IMG/VR virus record: IMGVR_UViG_3300010370_000064
Coordinates: 1 to 45,786 of that record
DNA from: a virus
Length of the DNA stretch: 45,786 nt
Direction: 5' to 3' (one strand)
Numbering within the stretch: the first letter of the stretch is position 1; each line of letters opens with the position of its first letter. This document shows, one piece after another, positions 1 through 6,949 of the stretch. Under the pieces are notes generated by a model. The model saw only the letters and a list, made by a program, of their open reading frames with translations. It did not search any database and was not told the origin of the DNA. Made by a program: the position numbers and the translations under genes.

Positions 1-1
1 A

Positions 2-538
2 CCCGTAGTTTTTCTTCTCAAAAGATCCGGTATTTCTTCCGACCGTCCTAGTGGAACAATTGTACAAGGAGGGGAACCTGCCCTTTGTTTTGGTGCAGCT
101 GATCCAGGACTGTATTTCGAAGACTCAGCAGGATCTATACGTAAGATAGGTCCAAGCCACTACGGAACAACTGCGCCTAACGCTACACCTGCGGGTATTG
201 CGGGAAACTCTGTCGGTGAACTCTGGACGGACAACTCCAGCTCAAACTATTACCTAAAAGTTTGGACGGGATCTGCTTGGCAGAAAATTGGAGGAGGCTT
301 TGCAGATAGCTCGAATACAGCAAACTCAGCTACGAGTGCCGGAACTGCAAATAGCTGTATCCAAGCCTCCGGAGCAGTTCTTTCTTCCGGCGTGGTAAAA
401 AGTTCGGATATAGGCGTTAGTGGATTACCAAACCCAACTTTATACGGATCCGGTGCTCTCTTTTATCAAATTCAAAGTTCCGGTTCGTTCTCCGCAGGAC
501 TTTATATTAATTTCTCTTCTAATTGGACTCTTACTTAA
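2..538 (+). CDS. Tail fibre / receptor-binding structural protein, C-terminal part (5' truncated by window edge)
   Basis: An open frame enters from the left edge and stops with TAA at 536-538, giving about 178 residues. The translation contains a 'GELWTDNSSSNYYLKVWTGSAWQKIGG' type block (around residues 75-100). The same W-D-x-x-x-L-x-V-W/Y-x-x-x-W motif occurs three times in the fibre protein at 8446-9378. The rest is Ser/Gly/Ala-rich with 'ANSATSAGTANS' and 'ASGAVLSSG' stretches, as in phage fibre shafts and tips. The C-terminus is a short beta-rich end. It overlaps the convergent Dps-like gene by 4 bases. It is probably the last gene of a rightward fibre module lying outside the window. 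The fibre assignment is by composition and shared motif, not by a recognised domain. Confidence 0.75.
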   Translation, partial: PVVFLLKRSGISSDRPSGTIVQGGEPALCFGAADPGLYFEDSAGSIRKIGPSHYGTTAPNATPAGIAGNSVGELWTDNSSSNYYLKVWTGSAWQKIGGGFADSSNTANSATSAGTANSCIQASGAVLSSGVVKSSDIGVSGLPNPTLYGSGALFYQIQSSGSFSAGLYINFSSNWTLT

Positions 539-1068
539 TCCCGAAGTGTTGCCTTAAGAAACCAGGCAGATTTAAACATAGAACCAACAAGTTCGGCTAA
601 ATAATTTTCTATATCAGGCGCTTCTACTTCTTTCGCCACTCCTACTACTTCTTTCGCCATAAAGCCGCAGGCTTCTAAGTTTTTAGCGTACACCGTCAAC
701 ATTTCTCTGGCATCATAGGATTTAACATGTTTAAATGATTTACACGCTGACTGTACACCTTTAGCGCACATAGGCATTAAGTAGTCCATAGAGCGGACTA
801 ATTCGCCCAAAGAATCAAACTGCCCTATATGTGCTTCGTACTGTTCTTTTAAAAATTCGTGTACTGGGAGGAAAAGCGGACCTTCAATATTTAAGTGAAT
901 TAAGTGTGATTGAAGATACAACTGATTAACGTAAGAACCTAAGGAAACGAGGTTGTTGATTAAAACATCCGCCGTGGCCTTAGGTTCCATCTCCTGCTCT
1001 TCGGTAACCGCGATGCCCACAACAGGAGCAGGCATAGAGGTCATATCAAAAGAACCGGAGTAAGTCAT
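535..1068 (-). CDS. Dps-like mini-ferritin (DNA-protection / ferroxidase family)
   Basis: The 177-residue protein carries the Dps signature H-L-N-I-E-G-P-x-F-x-x-V-H-E-F (residues 58-72). Aligned without gaps to E. coli Dps as I remember it, the inter-subunit ferroxidase ligands are all kept: H58, H70, D85 and E89 correspond to Dps H51, H63, D78 and E82. Dps D67 is replaced by Lys (K74). The four-helix length fits the family, and the N-terminal ~30 residues are an extension rich in Met/Pro/Glu. Dps dodecamers oxidise Fe(II) with H2O2, store iron and can coat DNA. The start ATG lies 1 base after the stop of the upstream HTH gene, so the two form an operon. A phage copy could protect DNA from photo-oxidative stress or buffer iron during infection (inference). 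Confidence 0.8.
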   Translation of the reverse strand: MTYSGSFDMTSMPAPVVGIAVTEEQEMEPKATADVLINNLVSLGSYVNQLYLQSHLIHLNIEGPLFLPVHEFLKEQYEAHIGQFDSLGELVRSMDYLMPMCAKGVQSACKSFKHVKSYDAREMLTVYAKNLEACGFMAKEVVGVAKEVEAPDIENYLAELVGSMFKSAWFLKATLRD

Positions 1069-1069
1069 C

Positions 1070-1345
1070 TTAGAATTCGCAGACGGCGCAGGCAGCCGAA
1101 GTTTGTTCTTCCTGTTTCTCTACTTTAGCGTTAGAGGAGCTTTGGAGGTACTCTTCAAGGGCCGTTTTGTTTACACGGTATAAAGATTTTGCACCGTTGG
1201 GCTGCAGGTTAACGTAAACAGTTTTAGGCCAACCACCCGGCTGGTTCGCTTCAGACAACGCGATGCGTTTGCGAACAAACCCGGAGCTGCAGTTCAATAA
1301 TTCGGCAGTTTCTGCGATAGTCAGCAGAGTCTTACCTTCCGACAT
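1070..1345 (-). CDS. Small helix-turn-helix DNA-binding protein (excisionase/MerR-like fold)
   Basis: This 91-residue protein opens with 'LLTIAETAELLNCSSGFVRKRI' (residues 7-28), a typical winged-HTH of the excisionase/HTH_17 type: a first helix ending in ELL, a turn, then the recognition helix GFVRKRI. A following segment 'LYRVNKTALEEYLQS' matches the usual wing plus helix ('..r.rkseleeyl'). The C-terminus is Lys/Glu-rich and ends with a C-x-x-C pair (CAVC). It precedes the Dps-like gene with 1-base spacing, so it may regulate that operon or itself. No integrase is nearby, so a recombination-directionality role is not supported. Confidence 0.7.
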   Translation of the reverse strand: MSEGKTLLTIAETAELLNCSSGFVRKRIALSEANQPGGWPKTVYVNLQPNGAKSLYRVNKTALEEYLQSSSNAKVEKQEEQTSAACAVCEF

Positions 1346-1475
1346 TGTGTATGCGGAGAAAAAAGTAACGGATGTATATTAGCTCTATTTGTTTGGTGCG
1401 CGGCTCAAACTTTTGGATTAAAGACGGCTTTAATATTTCGGTGAGCTAGTATTAAGTTACGACACTTTCAGGACG
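1346..1475. promoter_or_regulatory. Divergent intergenic region between HTH/Dps operon and rightward genes
   Basis: 130 bases separate the leftward HTH gene start from the rightward gene at 1476, so promoters for both directions must lie here or read in from outside. AT-rich patches (for example TAATAT near 1430) occur, but I see no convincing -35/-10 pair with correct spacing. This is a positional call only. Confidence 0.3.
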
Positions 1476-1724
1476 ATGACGATTCGGTTAGCAGGGGAGG
1501 TTTTTAAAGGGTACAACCAACCGAAACGAGACGTGCAGAGCGGTAAAGAGTATTCCGTGGCAGCTAAGGAAAATGGCGAAGTTAAGTTAGTCAGATTTGG
1601 GGACCCAAATATGGAAAACCGTAGCGATGACCCTAAACGACGCGCTGCGTTTAGGTCTAGACATAGTTGTGATGAAAAGAAGAGTAAATTAACACCAGGC
1701 TATTGGAGCTGCAAAAATTGGTGA
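1476..1724 (+). CDS. Small conserved phage protein with RHxCD...YWSCKxW signature
   Basis: 82 residues. It begins M-T-I-R-L-A-G-E-V-F-x-G-Y-N-x-P-K-R and ends 'YWSCKNW', with an 'FRSRHSCDEKKSK' block between. I recognise the layout (IRLAGE..GYN.PKR, an IRFG-like strand, R-R-x-x-F-x-x-R-H, then YW..K.W) as a small family common in cyanophages and other marine phages, of unknown function (I believe DUF5754-like). Its place at the head of a rightward run before the lysozyme suggests a late, virion-associated role (inference). Its I-R-L-A-G element recurs in four other proteins of the window. The start ATG follows a weak AGGA. Confidence 0.7.
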   Translation: MTIRLAGEVFKGYNQPKRDVQSGKEYSVAAKENGEVKLVRFGDPNMENRSDDPKRRAAFRSRHSCDEKKSKLTPGYWSCKNW

Positions 1725-1808
1725 GTAGAAAGTTAAAGAAGATCTATGGGTACAACTTTTCTGCTTTTATTCGAGTAGAGCTAGACTTTAATTAGTTGGC
1801 TCAGTACC

Positions 1809-2063
1809 ATGGCTTCACGTAAGTCCGATGAGTCTCAGAATATTCACTGCGGTTTGACACTGGAGGATGAATTTGTCCTTACGCGGATTAGGACAAAAGC
1901 GCACTCACTAAAAGATAAAGAAAGAGATCAATATCTTTGGACTACAGTTTTTAGGTTAATTTGTCGAGAGCGAGCTTACAAAACAGTTATGAACGAAGTT
2001 GGGATAGCTATGGACACAAATATGAATCTTTTTGACGACGACGAACCCGCCGTCGAAGTTTGA
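1809..2063 (+). CDS. nblA: NblA-like phycobilisome degradation adaptor
   Basis: 84 residues. Residues ~16-67 line up without a gap with cyanobacterial NblA as I remember it: 'LTLEDEF' (NblA LTLEQEF), then 19 residues to 'YL' (NblA FL), 14 residues to 'RERAY' (NblA R-E-x-x-Y), then a short amphipathic helix 'KTVMNEVGI' (NblA '..LLKHEWGL'). NblA is a ~60-residue helical adaptor that bridges phycobilisomes to the Clp protease during bleaching; phage copies are known from freshwater cyanophages such as Ma-LMM01. This copy has about 15 extra N-terminal and an acidic C-terminal extension (FDDDEPAVEV). It sits between two rightward late-type genes. Sequence identity is low, so the call rests on spacing and key positions. 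Confidence 0.68.
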   Translation: MASRKSDESQNIHCGLTLEDEFVLTRIRTKAHSLKDKERDQYLWTTVFRLICRERAYKTVMNEVGIAMDTNMNLFDDDEPAVEV

Positions 2064-2108
2064 GTTAATCCGAGCAGAAGTATAATATAACGAGAATCAA
2101 TAACGTTA

Positions 2109-3494
2109 ATGAACGAGGTAGACTTTTTAGAACAATTTAGAGTAACACCAGAAGGACAACGTTTATTAAAAACTATACAATACGCTGAAGGTACGCTTGG
2201 TTCCGATCCCTACCGCGTAATGTTCGGTGGCGGGCGTTTTAATGATCTTACTAAACACCCCGATACAGTTATCAAAAAAGGGGGGTATAGAAGTGCTGCA
2301 GCAGGAGCATATCAGTTTATGCCGGATACATATCAGGGATATGCCTCTCGTTTAGGGCTCTCTGATTTTGGTCCGCGATCTCAAGATATTGCAGCCTTAG
2401 CTTTAGCCAGGGAAAAGTTAAAACCCATCGGCGGTTTAGCCGCTCTACAGAAAGAAGGGTTCAGTCCACGGGTGTCTGCAGCTTTAGCCCCCGCGTGGGC
2501 CTCGTTTCCGACTCTTGAGGGAAGGAGTTATTACGGCCAACCTGTAAAGAATCTAAGCGAACTTCAACGGTTTTATGGGTCTGCTCCTGTCGAACAACTG
2601 GGTATCGACGGCGGTCTTTCTGCTTCGCAAAGTGCCCCTTCAGCTCCTGTAAGTCCTGTATCGTTACCTAGGTTTGATATTAATCAAGGTCTTATAAATG
2701 AGTATAAAAATATTCTTAGTCCTTTAACTCAAGAACAAAGCACAGACGCTACAGAGACATATAGCCAACTTGCAAATGCTTTAGAGGAAACAGGATTAGA
2801 ACAAAACAATCAAGAGTTAATCGACGCTGCAGAGGAATACCGTAGACAAGCTCGTTCTGCGTCACTTGAAGAACCTCAGGTGGATCCCGTATCCTCTGTA
2901 TCGTCTCTAATAAAAACTATTGTAAAAGGCAATCAGTATAACGAACAAATTGCTGCTTTAGAACAACAAATAAACCAATCTTTAGGTGTTTCTGCTGTTG
3001 GACAGAATCAAGGACAACCCATTACCGATGTGAGAAGTACTTCTCTTAAGGGAGTGCAAATAACGGATCCAACGGACAAAGAAGGTTTTGATTTTGTGAT
3101 CGAAGGCGGGAAACGAGGGGCACCATTTTCGGCACCGTTTACCGCCGAGGTCCTAAAAGTTGTACAGGATCCGCGTGAGTTTAACCTAGAAAAAAACCCC
3201 AACGCCCCGCGTGGGTATGGTAATCGCGTTGAATTACGCGTTACGGATCCTTCCACGGGCAAAAAACACGATTTGTTGATTGCTCATTTCGATAAAGTAA
3301 ACCCCAACTTAAAACCGGGACAACTTGTTCAACCAGGAACTTTTATAGGAACGCAAGGACGTACAGGGTCAACTACGGGAGCACACATCTCTATTGATGG
3401 CTTCGATCCCGGTTCAACGACCACCAGCCCGGAAACACTACAGTTTGTTTATAAAATTCGAGATAGACTGGCTAAAGGTATTAGTCCTCTGTAG
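2109..3494 (+). CDS. Peptidoglycan hydrolase: GH104-type lysozyme domain plus degenerate M23-like module
   Basis: 461 residues. The N-terminal ~150 residues match the lambda-endolysin/GH104 pattern: 'IQYAEGT' with the likely catalytic Glu, 'YRVMFGGGRFNDL..HP', 'SAAAGAYQFMPDTYQGY', then 'DFGPRSQDIAAL'. The middle (~175-290) is Gln/Ser/Ala-rich with coiled-coil character. The C-terminal ~120 residues have the LytM/M23 barrel layout ('GFDFVIEGG', 'AHFD', 'GTQGRTGSTTGAHIS'). However, the first zinc His (H-x-G-x-D) is Lys and the final H-x-H is H-I-S, so zinc catalysis is unlikely and the module may bind or be structural. Length and late-gene context favour a virion-associated lysin over a free endolysin (the latter is probably 20558-21799). 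The next gene starts 2 bases after the stop. Confidence 0.82.
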   Translation: MNEVDFLEQFRVTPEGQRLLKTIQYAEGTLGSDPYRVMFGGGRFNDLTKHPDTVIKKGGYRSAAAGAYQFMPDTYQGYASRLGLSDFGPRSQDIAALALAREKLKPIGGLAALQKEGFSPRVSAALAPAWASFPTLEGRSYYGQPVKNLSELQRFYGSAPVEQLGIDGGLSASQSAPSAPVSPVSLPRFDINQGLINEYKNILSPLTQEQSTDATETYSQLANALEETGLEQNNQELIDAAEEYRRQARSASLEEPQVDPVSSVSSLIKTIVKGNQYNEQIAALEQQINQSLGVSAVGQNQGQPITDVRSTSLKGVQITDPTDKEGFDFVIEGGKRGAPFSAPFTAEVLKVVQDPREFNLEKNPNAPRGYGNRVELRVTDPSTGKKHDLLIAHFDKVNPNLKPGQLVQPGTFIGTQGRTGSTTGAHISIDGFDPGSTTTSPETLQFVYKIRDRLAKGISPL

Positions 3495-3496
3495 CA

Positions 3497-4102
3497 ATGG
3501 GCTCAAAGAATCAGTCTGTAGATGTCAAATTACCTCAGTTAGAAAAAGACTATGTGAACGAGCTTATTGGGCGGGCTATGAAAGCTCAGCAAGAAGGCAT
3601 CGATTATTTTGGTGGGCAGCAAGAAGATTGGCTTAAGCGCGGACTCCAAGAGCAAGACCGTTTAAGTACTCTTACAGGTAAACGTCCGACAGAAGCTATG
3701 GCTGATTATCGTAGAGAATTTGCGGATGTAACTGAAGGGGTTACTTCAAAATATGAACCCCGTTTAGCGGAAACACGTACGTTATTGTTTAAAGGAGGCT
3801 CCCCTACAGCTCCTTATGGGGATCTGAGCCGCGCTCTTGATATCCAACAAGGTAATTTTGCTGGTCGACTCAGCGAACAGGCAGGATTAGGATTCTCTCG
3901 TCTGGGTCAGGGATTTAATTACCCTATGGAGCCGATGCGCCAAGCCGCTACTCAAGGAGCCTTTAATCCTCTTCGGGATACATACACAATGGGGATTGCA
4001 GCTAACCCCCAAATCAGTCGTGGCGATTACTCTTCTCCTGAGTTTCGCGAGCTATCTGACATAAGCAGTGATCGCCGCCGAATCACGAATTTAAATGTCT
4101 GA
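3497..4102 (+). CDS. Hypothetical protein, probably virion-associated
   Basis: 201 residues, family not recognised. The N-terminal ~65 residues are strongly helical and charged (K/E/Q), possibly coiled coil. The rest is Arg/Gly/Pro-rich with an 'RLGQGFNYPMEPMR' segment. It starts 2 bases after the lysozyme stop and overlaps the next gene by 8 bases, so it is translated as part of the same late run. Comparable small helical proteins lie beside tail or internal lysins in many podoviruses, which suggests an internal or tail-tip protein (inference). Confidence 0.7.
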   Translation: MGSKNQSVDVKLPQLEKDYVNELIGRAMKAQQEGIDYFGGQQEDWLKRGLQEQDRLSTLTGKRPTEAMADYRREFADVTEGVTSKYEPRLAETRTLLFKGGSPTAPYGDLSRALDIQQGNFAGRLSEQAGLGFSRLGQGFNYPMEPMRQAATQGAFNPLRDTYTMGIAANPQISRGDYSSPEFRELSDISSDRRRITNLNV

Positions 4103-4388
4103 TCAAATCCGGGAATCGAAACACGAACGCAAAGTGAGCTTCCACGCGGAGGCTCCTTTCGCCAAACACGATTACCGCTACAGAAGTAGAGACGTTATTC
4201 GATTAGCCGGTCAAGTCTGGGCTGAAAGTTCTGACGAAAGACAGAACAGATTAAGGAAAGAAAGACTCTTCAAAAGCATGAAGAGCACCCCCGTGGGCCT
4301 TGGTTTTGCTAATAAAGATACGTTTGGTCCCGACAATAGTTACAACACCGTAGAGTACATTAAACGTATACCCGACCCAGAGTACTAA
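4095..4388 (+). CDS. Small basic protein carrying an IRLAGQ element
   Basis: 97 residues, rich in Arg/Lys, family not recognised. It carries 'DVIRLAGQVW' at residues 33-42, matching the N-terminal element of the proteins at 1476, 22971, 23105 and 31844. It overlaps the upstream gene by 8 bases (ATG within the preceding frame), and its 3' end overlaps the convergent methyltransferase-like gene by 29 bases. It contains one CCGTGGGCCT copy (4291-4300). A virion-associated role is inferred from context only. Confidence 0.65.
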   Translation: MSDQIRESKHERKVSFHAEAPFAKHDYRYRSRDVIRLAGQVWAESSDERQNRLRKERLFKSMKSTPVGLGFANKDTFGPDNSYNTVEYIKRIPDPEY

Positions 4389-4938
4389 ATGAGTTAAAAA
4401 AGTCCATAATTCTCTCTTCAGTATTAAAGGGATTTGGTAAGTAAAGTACAAAACCCAGACATCGTGTGCTCTTTAATTTTGGTAGTCCTGGCGCGTCTAA
4501 GTGAAGCTCTGGATGCTTTTTTAAAATACACATAGGTAAATCAATACCTAATGTTTGGGTAACTAAAAGGGCAACCTGAGAGGAGGTTAAAAAAACTATC
4601 GCTTCTTCAAATTCGGCCTTTCTATATTTCCTTAGGCACTCTTCTAGCCACACCCGTTGGGCTGACTTTTGAAATCTCTTCCTTCTGGTAAACAGTAAAT
4701 GTTCTCTCGGTTGTTCAGACGAGAGCAGCACATCTCTAGGAGGGTATAAGTACACCGTCTTTCCCTTCCATATCTGAGATAATCCGTTCTCAGCGTGGGT
4801 GAAGTATCTATTAGCGGCTATTAGGGTGTTAGCTTCTTGACTGGAAGCTGGATCTAAGGATATGTTTCCTCCGAAGAAAGCAGTAGTTACTGCTATTACG
4901 TCTGTAGGAGATACAAAATCAGTCTCTGGTAAAGGCAT
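4360..4938 (-). CDS. Phage N6-adenine methyltransferase-fold protein with altered catalytic motif
   Basis: 192 residues. It matches the phage Dam-like (DNA N-6-adenine-methyltransferase) pattern: 'TDFVSPTDVIAVTTAFFGGNISLDPASSQEAN' with the I-x-L-D-P-A-S-S SAM-side motif at 26-33, 'ANRYFTHAENGLSQIW' at 42-57, and the strand leading to motif IV. Motif IV should read N/D-P-P-Y/F but reads Y-P-P-R (65-68), losing both the Asn/Asp and the aromatic residue. The downstream helix-strand units ('WLEECLRKYRKAEFEEAIVFL', 'LPMCIL') remain. It may therefore bind SAM or DNA without methylating, or be repurposed. It is the last gene of the 7.5-4.4 kb leftward cluster and overlaps its upstream neighbour by 20 bases. 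Confidence 0.68.
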   Translation of the reverse strand: MPLPETDFVSPTDVIAVTTAFFGGNISLDPASSQEANTLIAANRYFTHAENGLSQIWKGKTVYLYPPRDVLLSSEQPREHLLFTRRKRFQKSAQRVWLEECLRKYRKAEFEEAIVFLTSSQVALLVTQTLGIDLPMCILKKHPELHLDAPGLPKLKSTRCLGFVLYLPNPFNTEERIMDFFNSFSTLGRVYV

Positions 4939-5338
4939 CGACTAACTTAGCTAATTGCTCTTCCGCAGAGTTTAATTCAATAACGTGTATGCTCATGGAT
5001 TCGTTATTTACCATAACTACTATTGAGGTATCTTTTCCTTCCTCTTTATCAATTACGTTTAACAACTTATTCAGGAATTGTTTTAAGTCATCATCCATTA
5101 TCTCTTCAGCTAAAGCTACATCCCCTCGGATATCGGCAACCGTCATGTAGTTACTATTTTGAGGAGTTAAGGGGTTAAAAAATAGCGCACCCAACCCTTC
5201 TGTTTTTTTAAATTCTTGATAAAGAGTTACGATATCACCAACAATCATTTTTACCGTATTTATAGCAATCCTGTTTTGTACCTCACTTTTACCGAATATA
5301 GTTTTTGCGAGTTTGTCACCAGAATCTTTAATAGCCAT
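4919..5338 (-). CDS. Hypothetical protein of leftward regulatory cluster
   Basis: 139 residues from 'MAIKDSGDKL'. A longer frame opens at 5365, but the internal ATG at 5338 lies 2 bases after the upstream stop and is the more economical start. The protein is mostly helical, with a lysine-rich N-terminus and an acidic middle (EEIMDDDLKQF). The C-terminus has beta strand 'TSIVVMVNNESMSIHVIEL' followed by a helix. I recognise no family. Tight spacing on both sides places it in one transcription unit with the HTH gene upstream and the methyltransferase-like gene downstream. Confidence 0.65.
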   Translation of the reverse strand: MAIKDSGDKLAKTIFGKSEVQNRIAINTVKMIVGDIVTLYQEFKKTEGLGALFFNPLTPQNSNYMTVADIRGDVALAEEIMDDDLKQFLNKLLNVIDKEEGKDTSIVVMVNNESMSIHVIELNSAEEQLAKLVDAFTRD

Positions 5339-5340
5339 AA

Positions 5341-5646
5341 TCAGTAACCTGTAAACGAAGTCCAAGCATCCGAAAGCACTTTAGCGCTATCGAACAAAAA
5401 ATTACTTGTGTTGGTTTCCGAAGGATCAAGCTTGCAGTAGTGCCTCCCTTCAACAAGACCGGACGACCCTTGGGAAACGATACCTTGGTGAATAAGTTTA
5501 TCTACAGCTATAGGAGGAACTCCTAACCGCGAGGAGATAACTTTTTTACTCACGAACGCCGTGGTAATTCCTCCAGTTTTAACGTTTGCCAAAACCTGTA
5601 AACTGGTGTCGATGCTTCGAAGTACATCTAGAAGTTCTTTTTCCAT
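5341..5646 (-). CDS. Putative helix-turn-helix regulator
   Basis: About 101 residues from 'MEKELLDVLRSID'. The frame can be extended to a GTG at 5691, but neither start has a clear ribosome binding site. A 12-base perfect palindrome (5677-5688) lies in the extension, which fits a 5' regulatory site better than coding sequence. Residues 1-20 form an amphipathic helix. 'FVSKKVISSRLGVPPIAVDKLIHQGIVSQG' then has the layout of a winged HTH, ending 'LVEGRHYCKL', a common wing in phage helix-turn-helix proteins. A role in early or middle control is inferred from its cluster. Confidence 0.55.
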   Translation of the reverse strand: MEKELLDVLRSIDTSLQVLANVKTGGITTAFVSKKVISSRLGVPPIAVDKLIHQGIVSQGSSGLVEGRHYCKLDPSETNTSNFLFDSAKVLSDAWTSFTGY

Positions 5647-5676
5647 TTGTAAATACGGGTGAGGGCCGCCCAAGCA

Positions 5677-5688
5677 CTTAGCGCTAAG
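5677..5688. promoter_or_regulatory. 12-bp perfect palindrome upstream of HTH gene (candidate operator)
   Basis: CTTAGCGCTAAG reads identically on both strands. It lies 31 bases upstream of the preferred ATG (5646) of the HTH gene. A related GCACTTTAGCGCT occurs near 5376 inside that gene. It could be an autoregulatory operator, but a single short palindrome is weak evidence. Confidence 0.35.
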
Positions 5689-5745
5689 CACTCAGGATCG
5701 CTTACGACACACCGGAAAAGGTAAAAACGATGTGTGCCCCCACGG

Positions 5746-5779
5746 TACTAGCTCCAGACCTTTCTTACAAGAGCTAGTA
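5746..5779. promoter_or_regulatory. 9-bp inverted repeat with 16-base spacer between two leftward genes
   Basis: TACTAGCTC (5746-5754) is matched exactly by GAGCTAGTA (5771-5779). The repeat lies just 3' of the gene ending at 5788 and upstream of the gene starting near 5646. No U-tract follows on the leftward transcript, so it is not a textbook terminator. An operator, an RNA hairpin or an mRNA-end element are all possible. Confidence 0.4.
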
Positions 5780-5787
5780 ACAGTAGT

Positions 5788-6213
5788 TTAGCGTAATCGA
5801 AACCATACTGCATCAGAAACATTTTTTATGTCCATGTGTTTTCTGTTGTACCCTACTCTAACTGACTTAAATATGTCTGTAGACTCAAAACGAGATCTGT
5901 GATGCGCAGGATTTACACAACCAACAGTTCTGCATATCCTTTTTAATTTATAGTTTCCTATATCACCTTTATAAAATGCGTACAAAATGTTTTCTACTCT
6001 CAGCTTTTTTTTATTTATTACTACTGTTTCAATTTCACTCTTCCAGCATTCAGAGAGATCTTTATTCTGTAGAGTAAGTTGAGTAAAAAGTGCTCTCAGT
6101 TCTGGTTCTAGTTGATTTAGATCTGGTTCGTAAGGAGGATTATCTATTTCTTTAAGACAATCCTCACAAACGGTATCTGATTTTTTGTGATTCTTATTTC
6201 TAATACAGCTCAT
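5788..6213 (-). CDS. Zinc-binding protein with C-x4-C-V-N-P-x-H motif (HNH-related fold, possible regulator)
   Basis: 141 residues. The C-terminal half has 'RICRTVGCVNPAHH' (a C-x4-C-V-N-P-x-H-H motif). It also occurs in the proteins at 6835-7494 and 31269-31835 and resembles the zinc core of HNH-type nucleases ('C..CvNP.Hl'). N-terminal cysteines (C3, C16-x-x-C19) could bind a second zinc. The canonical catalytic D/H-H...N/H pair is not evident, so nuclease activity is uncertain. Unlike its two relatives I see no clear HTH tail. Its start overlaps the upstream stop by 4 bases (ATGA type). A DNA-binding or regulatory role is inferred from family and cluster. Confidence 0.6.
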   Translation of the reverse strand: MSCIRNKNHKKSDTVCEDCLKEIDNPPYEPDLNQLEPELRALFTQLTLQNKDLSECWKSEIETVVINKKKLRVENILYAFYKGDIGNYKLKRICRTVGCVNPAHHRSRFESTDIFKSVRVGYNRKHMDIKNVSDAVWFRLR

Positions 6214-6620
6214 AGCAGTTCTTTGAGCTGAGCAAAAAAGTCCTCAGGGTCATCAATTAGTAACCGAATAACACGATCGAGCCTAGTTTTCTCAGTATCT
6301 TCTTTTTGATTAAGGAGCATCCAATATTTATAAGCATTAAGCATGTAAAGATGAGTTTGCTTAGCTCGTAAAGCTTGTGTCTTCCACTTTTGAAAGTCAA
6401 AATTCGAAGAGTGCCTGCTGTTCCCCGTCTGAAGTTCTAATTCGCGAACTTCAATCTGAAGCTCAATATCTTTAATAGTGTATTCAGTCGAGGAAATCTT
6501 AGCTTTGCACTCAGCCATAGACGTTGGCTCAGCGTGGTCAGAATAAATCCAAGAGGGAAGATTTTCTATGATGTATTGCTTAGCCCATAAACAAGGCTTT
6601 TGCTCACCTACGAAAGTCAT
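6210..6620 (-). CDS. Hypothetical coiled-coil protein
   Basis: 136 residues, family not recognised. Residues ~35-70 ('AECKAKISSTEYTIKDIELQIEVRELEL') are heptad-like and should form a coiled coil. It continues with a long helical stretch rich in Lys/Arg/Leu and ends with acidic 'DDPEDFFAQLKELL'. It overlaps by 4 bases both the upstream winged-helix gene and the downstream zinc protein, so the three are translationally coupled. An accessory or partner role for the neighbouring regulators is possible (inference). Confidence 0.65.
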   Translation of the reverse strand: MTFVGEQKPCLWAKQYIIENLPSWIYSDHAEPTSMAECKAKISSTEYTIKDIELQIEVRELELQTGNSRHSSNFDFQKWKTQALRAKQTHLYMLNAYKYWMLLNQKEDTEKTRLDRVIRLLIDDPEDFFAQLKELL

Positions 6621-6949
6621 AAATCCAGAGTTGATCGGATGATGTTGTTGTAACTGCCGTTTATAACATAAAGAACGTGAGCTTCAAACGAGATCTTTTT
6701 GACGACGTTGTATTTCTGTAGTTGTTTAAGATCCCGTAAAAGTCTTTGCTTTGAGAAGCCGACTTCGCTCAGAAGTTCTTTTGTCGATAACGGCTGCCGA
6801 AAGTTTAGCAGATGAAGTAGCTCTGAATGGAATTTTATACAGGCAACGACTTTCTTAAATTCGTGATCGTTCGTGCGGATAACGAACGGCTGTATTTGGC
6901 TTCTAACAACTGCTGTATTGTTTGAGGTTTGATCTTTTTGGCTAGCCAT
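6617..6949 (-). CDS. Winged helix-turn-helix transcription regulator
   Basis: 110 residues from 'MASQKDQTSNN'. This ATG is chosen because CAGGATG lies just upstream (AGGA about 9 bases before it) and the longer frame to 7045 has no better start. Residues ~40-100 form a winged HTH: helix 'FKKVVACIKFHSELLHLL', 'LSTKELLSEVGFSKQRLLRDLKQLQKYNVVKKI', then a beta wing 'AHVLYVINGSY'. This is the layout of ArsR/MarR-type repressors. Its first ~115 bases overlap the 3' end of the upstream zinc-HTH gene in another frame, an unusually long overlap. Confidence 0.65.
   Translation of the reverse strand: MASQKDQTSNNTAVVRSQIQPFVIRTNDHEFKKVVACIKFHSELLHLLNFRQPLSTKELLSEVGFSKQRLLRDLKQLQKYNVVKKISFEAHVLYVINGSYNNIIRSTLDL

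Noticed and set aside
1070-1345. Excisionase of a temperate phage
   Set aside because: The HTH fold fits, but no integrase, repressor or attachment site is visible, and the PolA Phe762 state points to a lytic life style.
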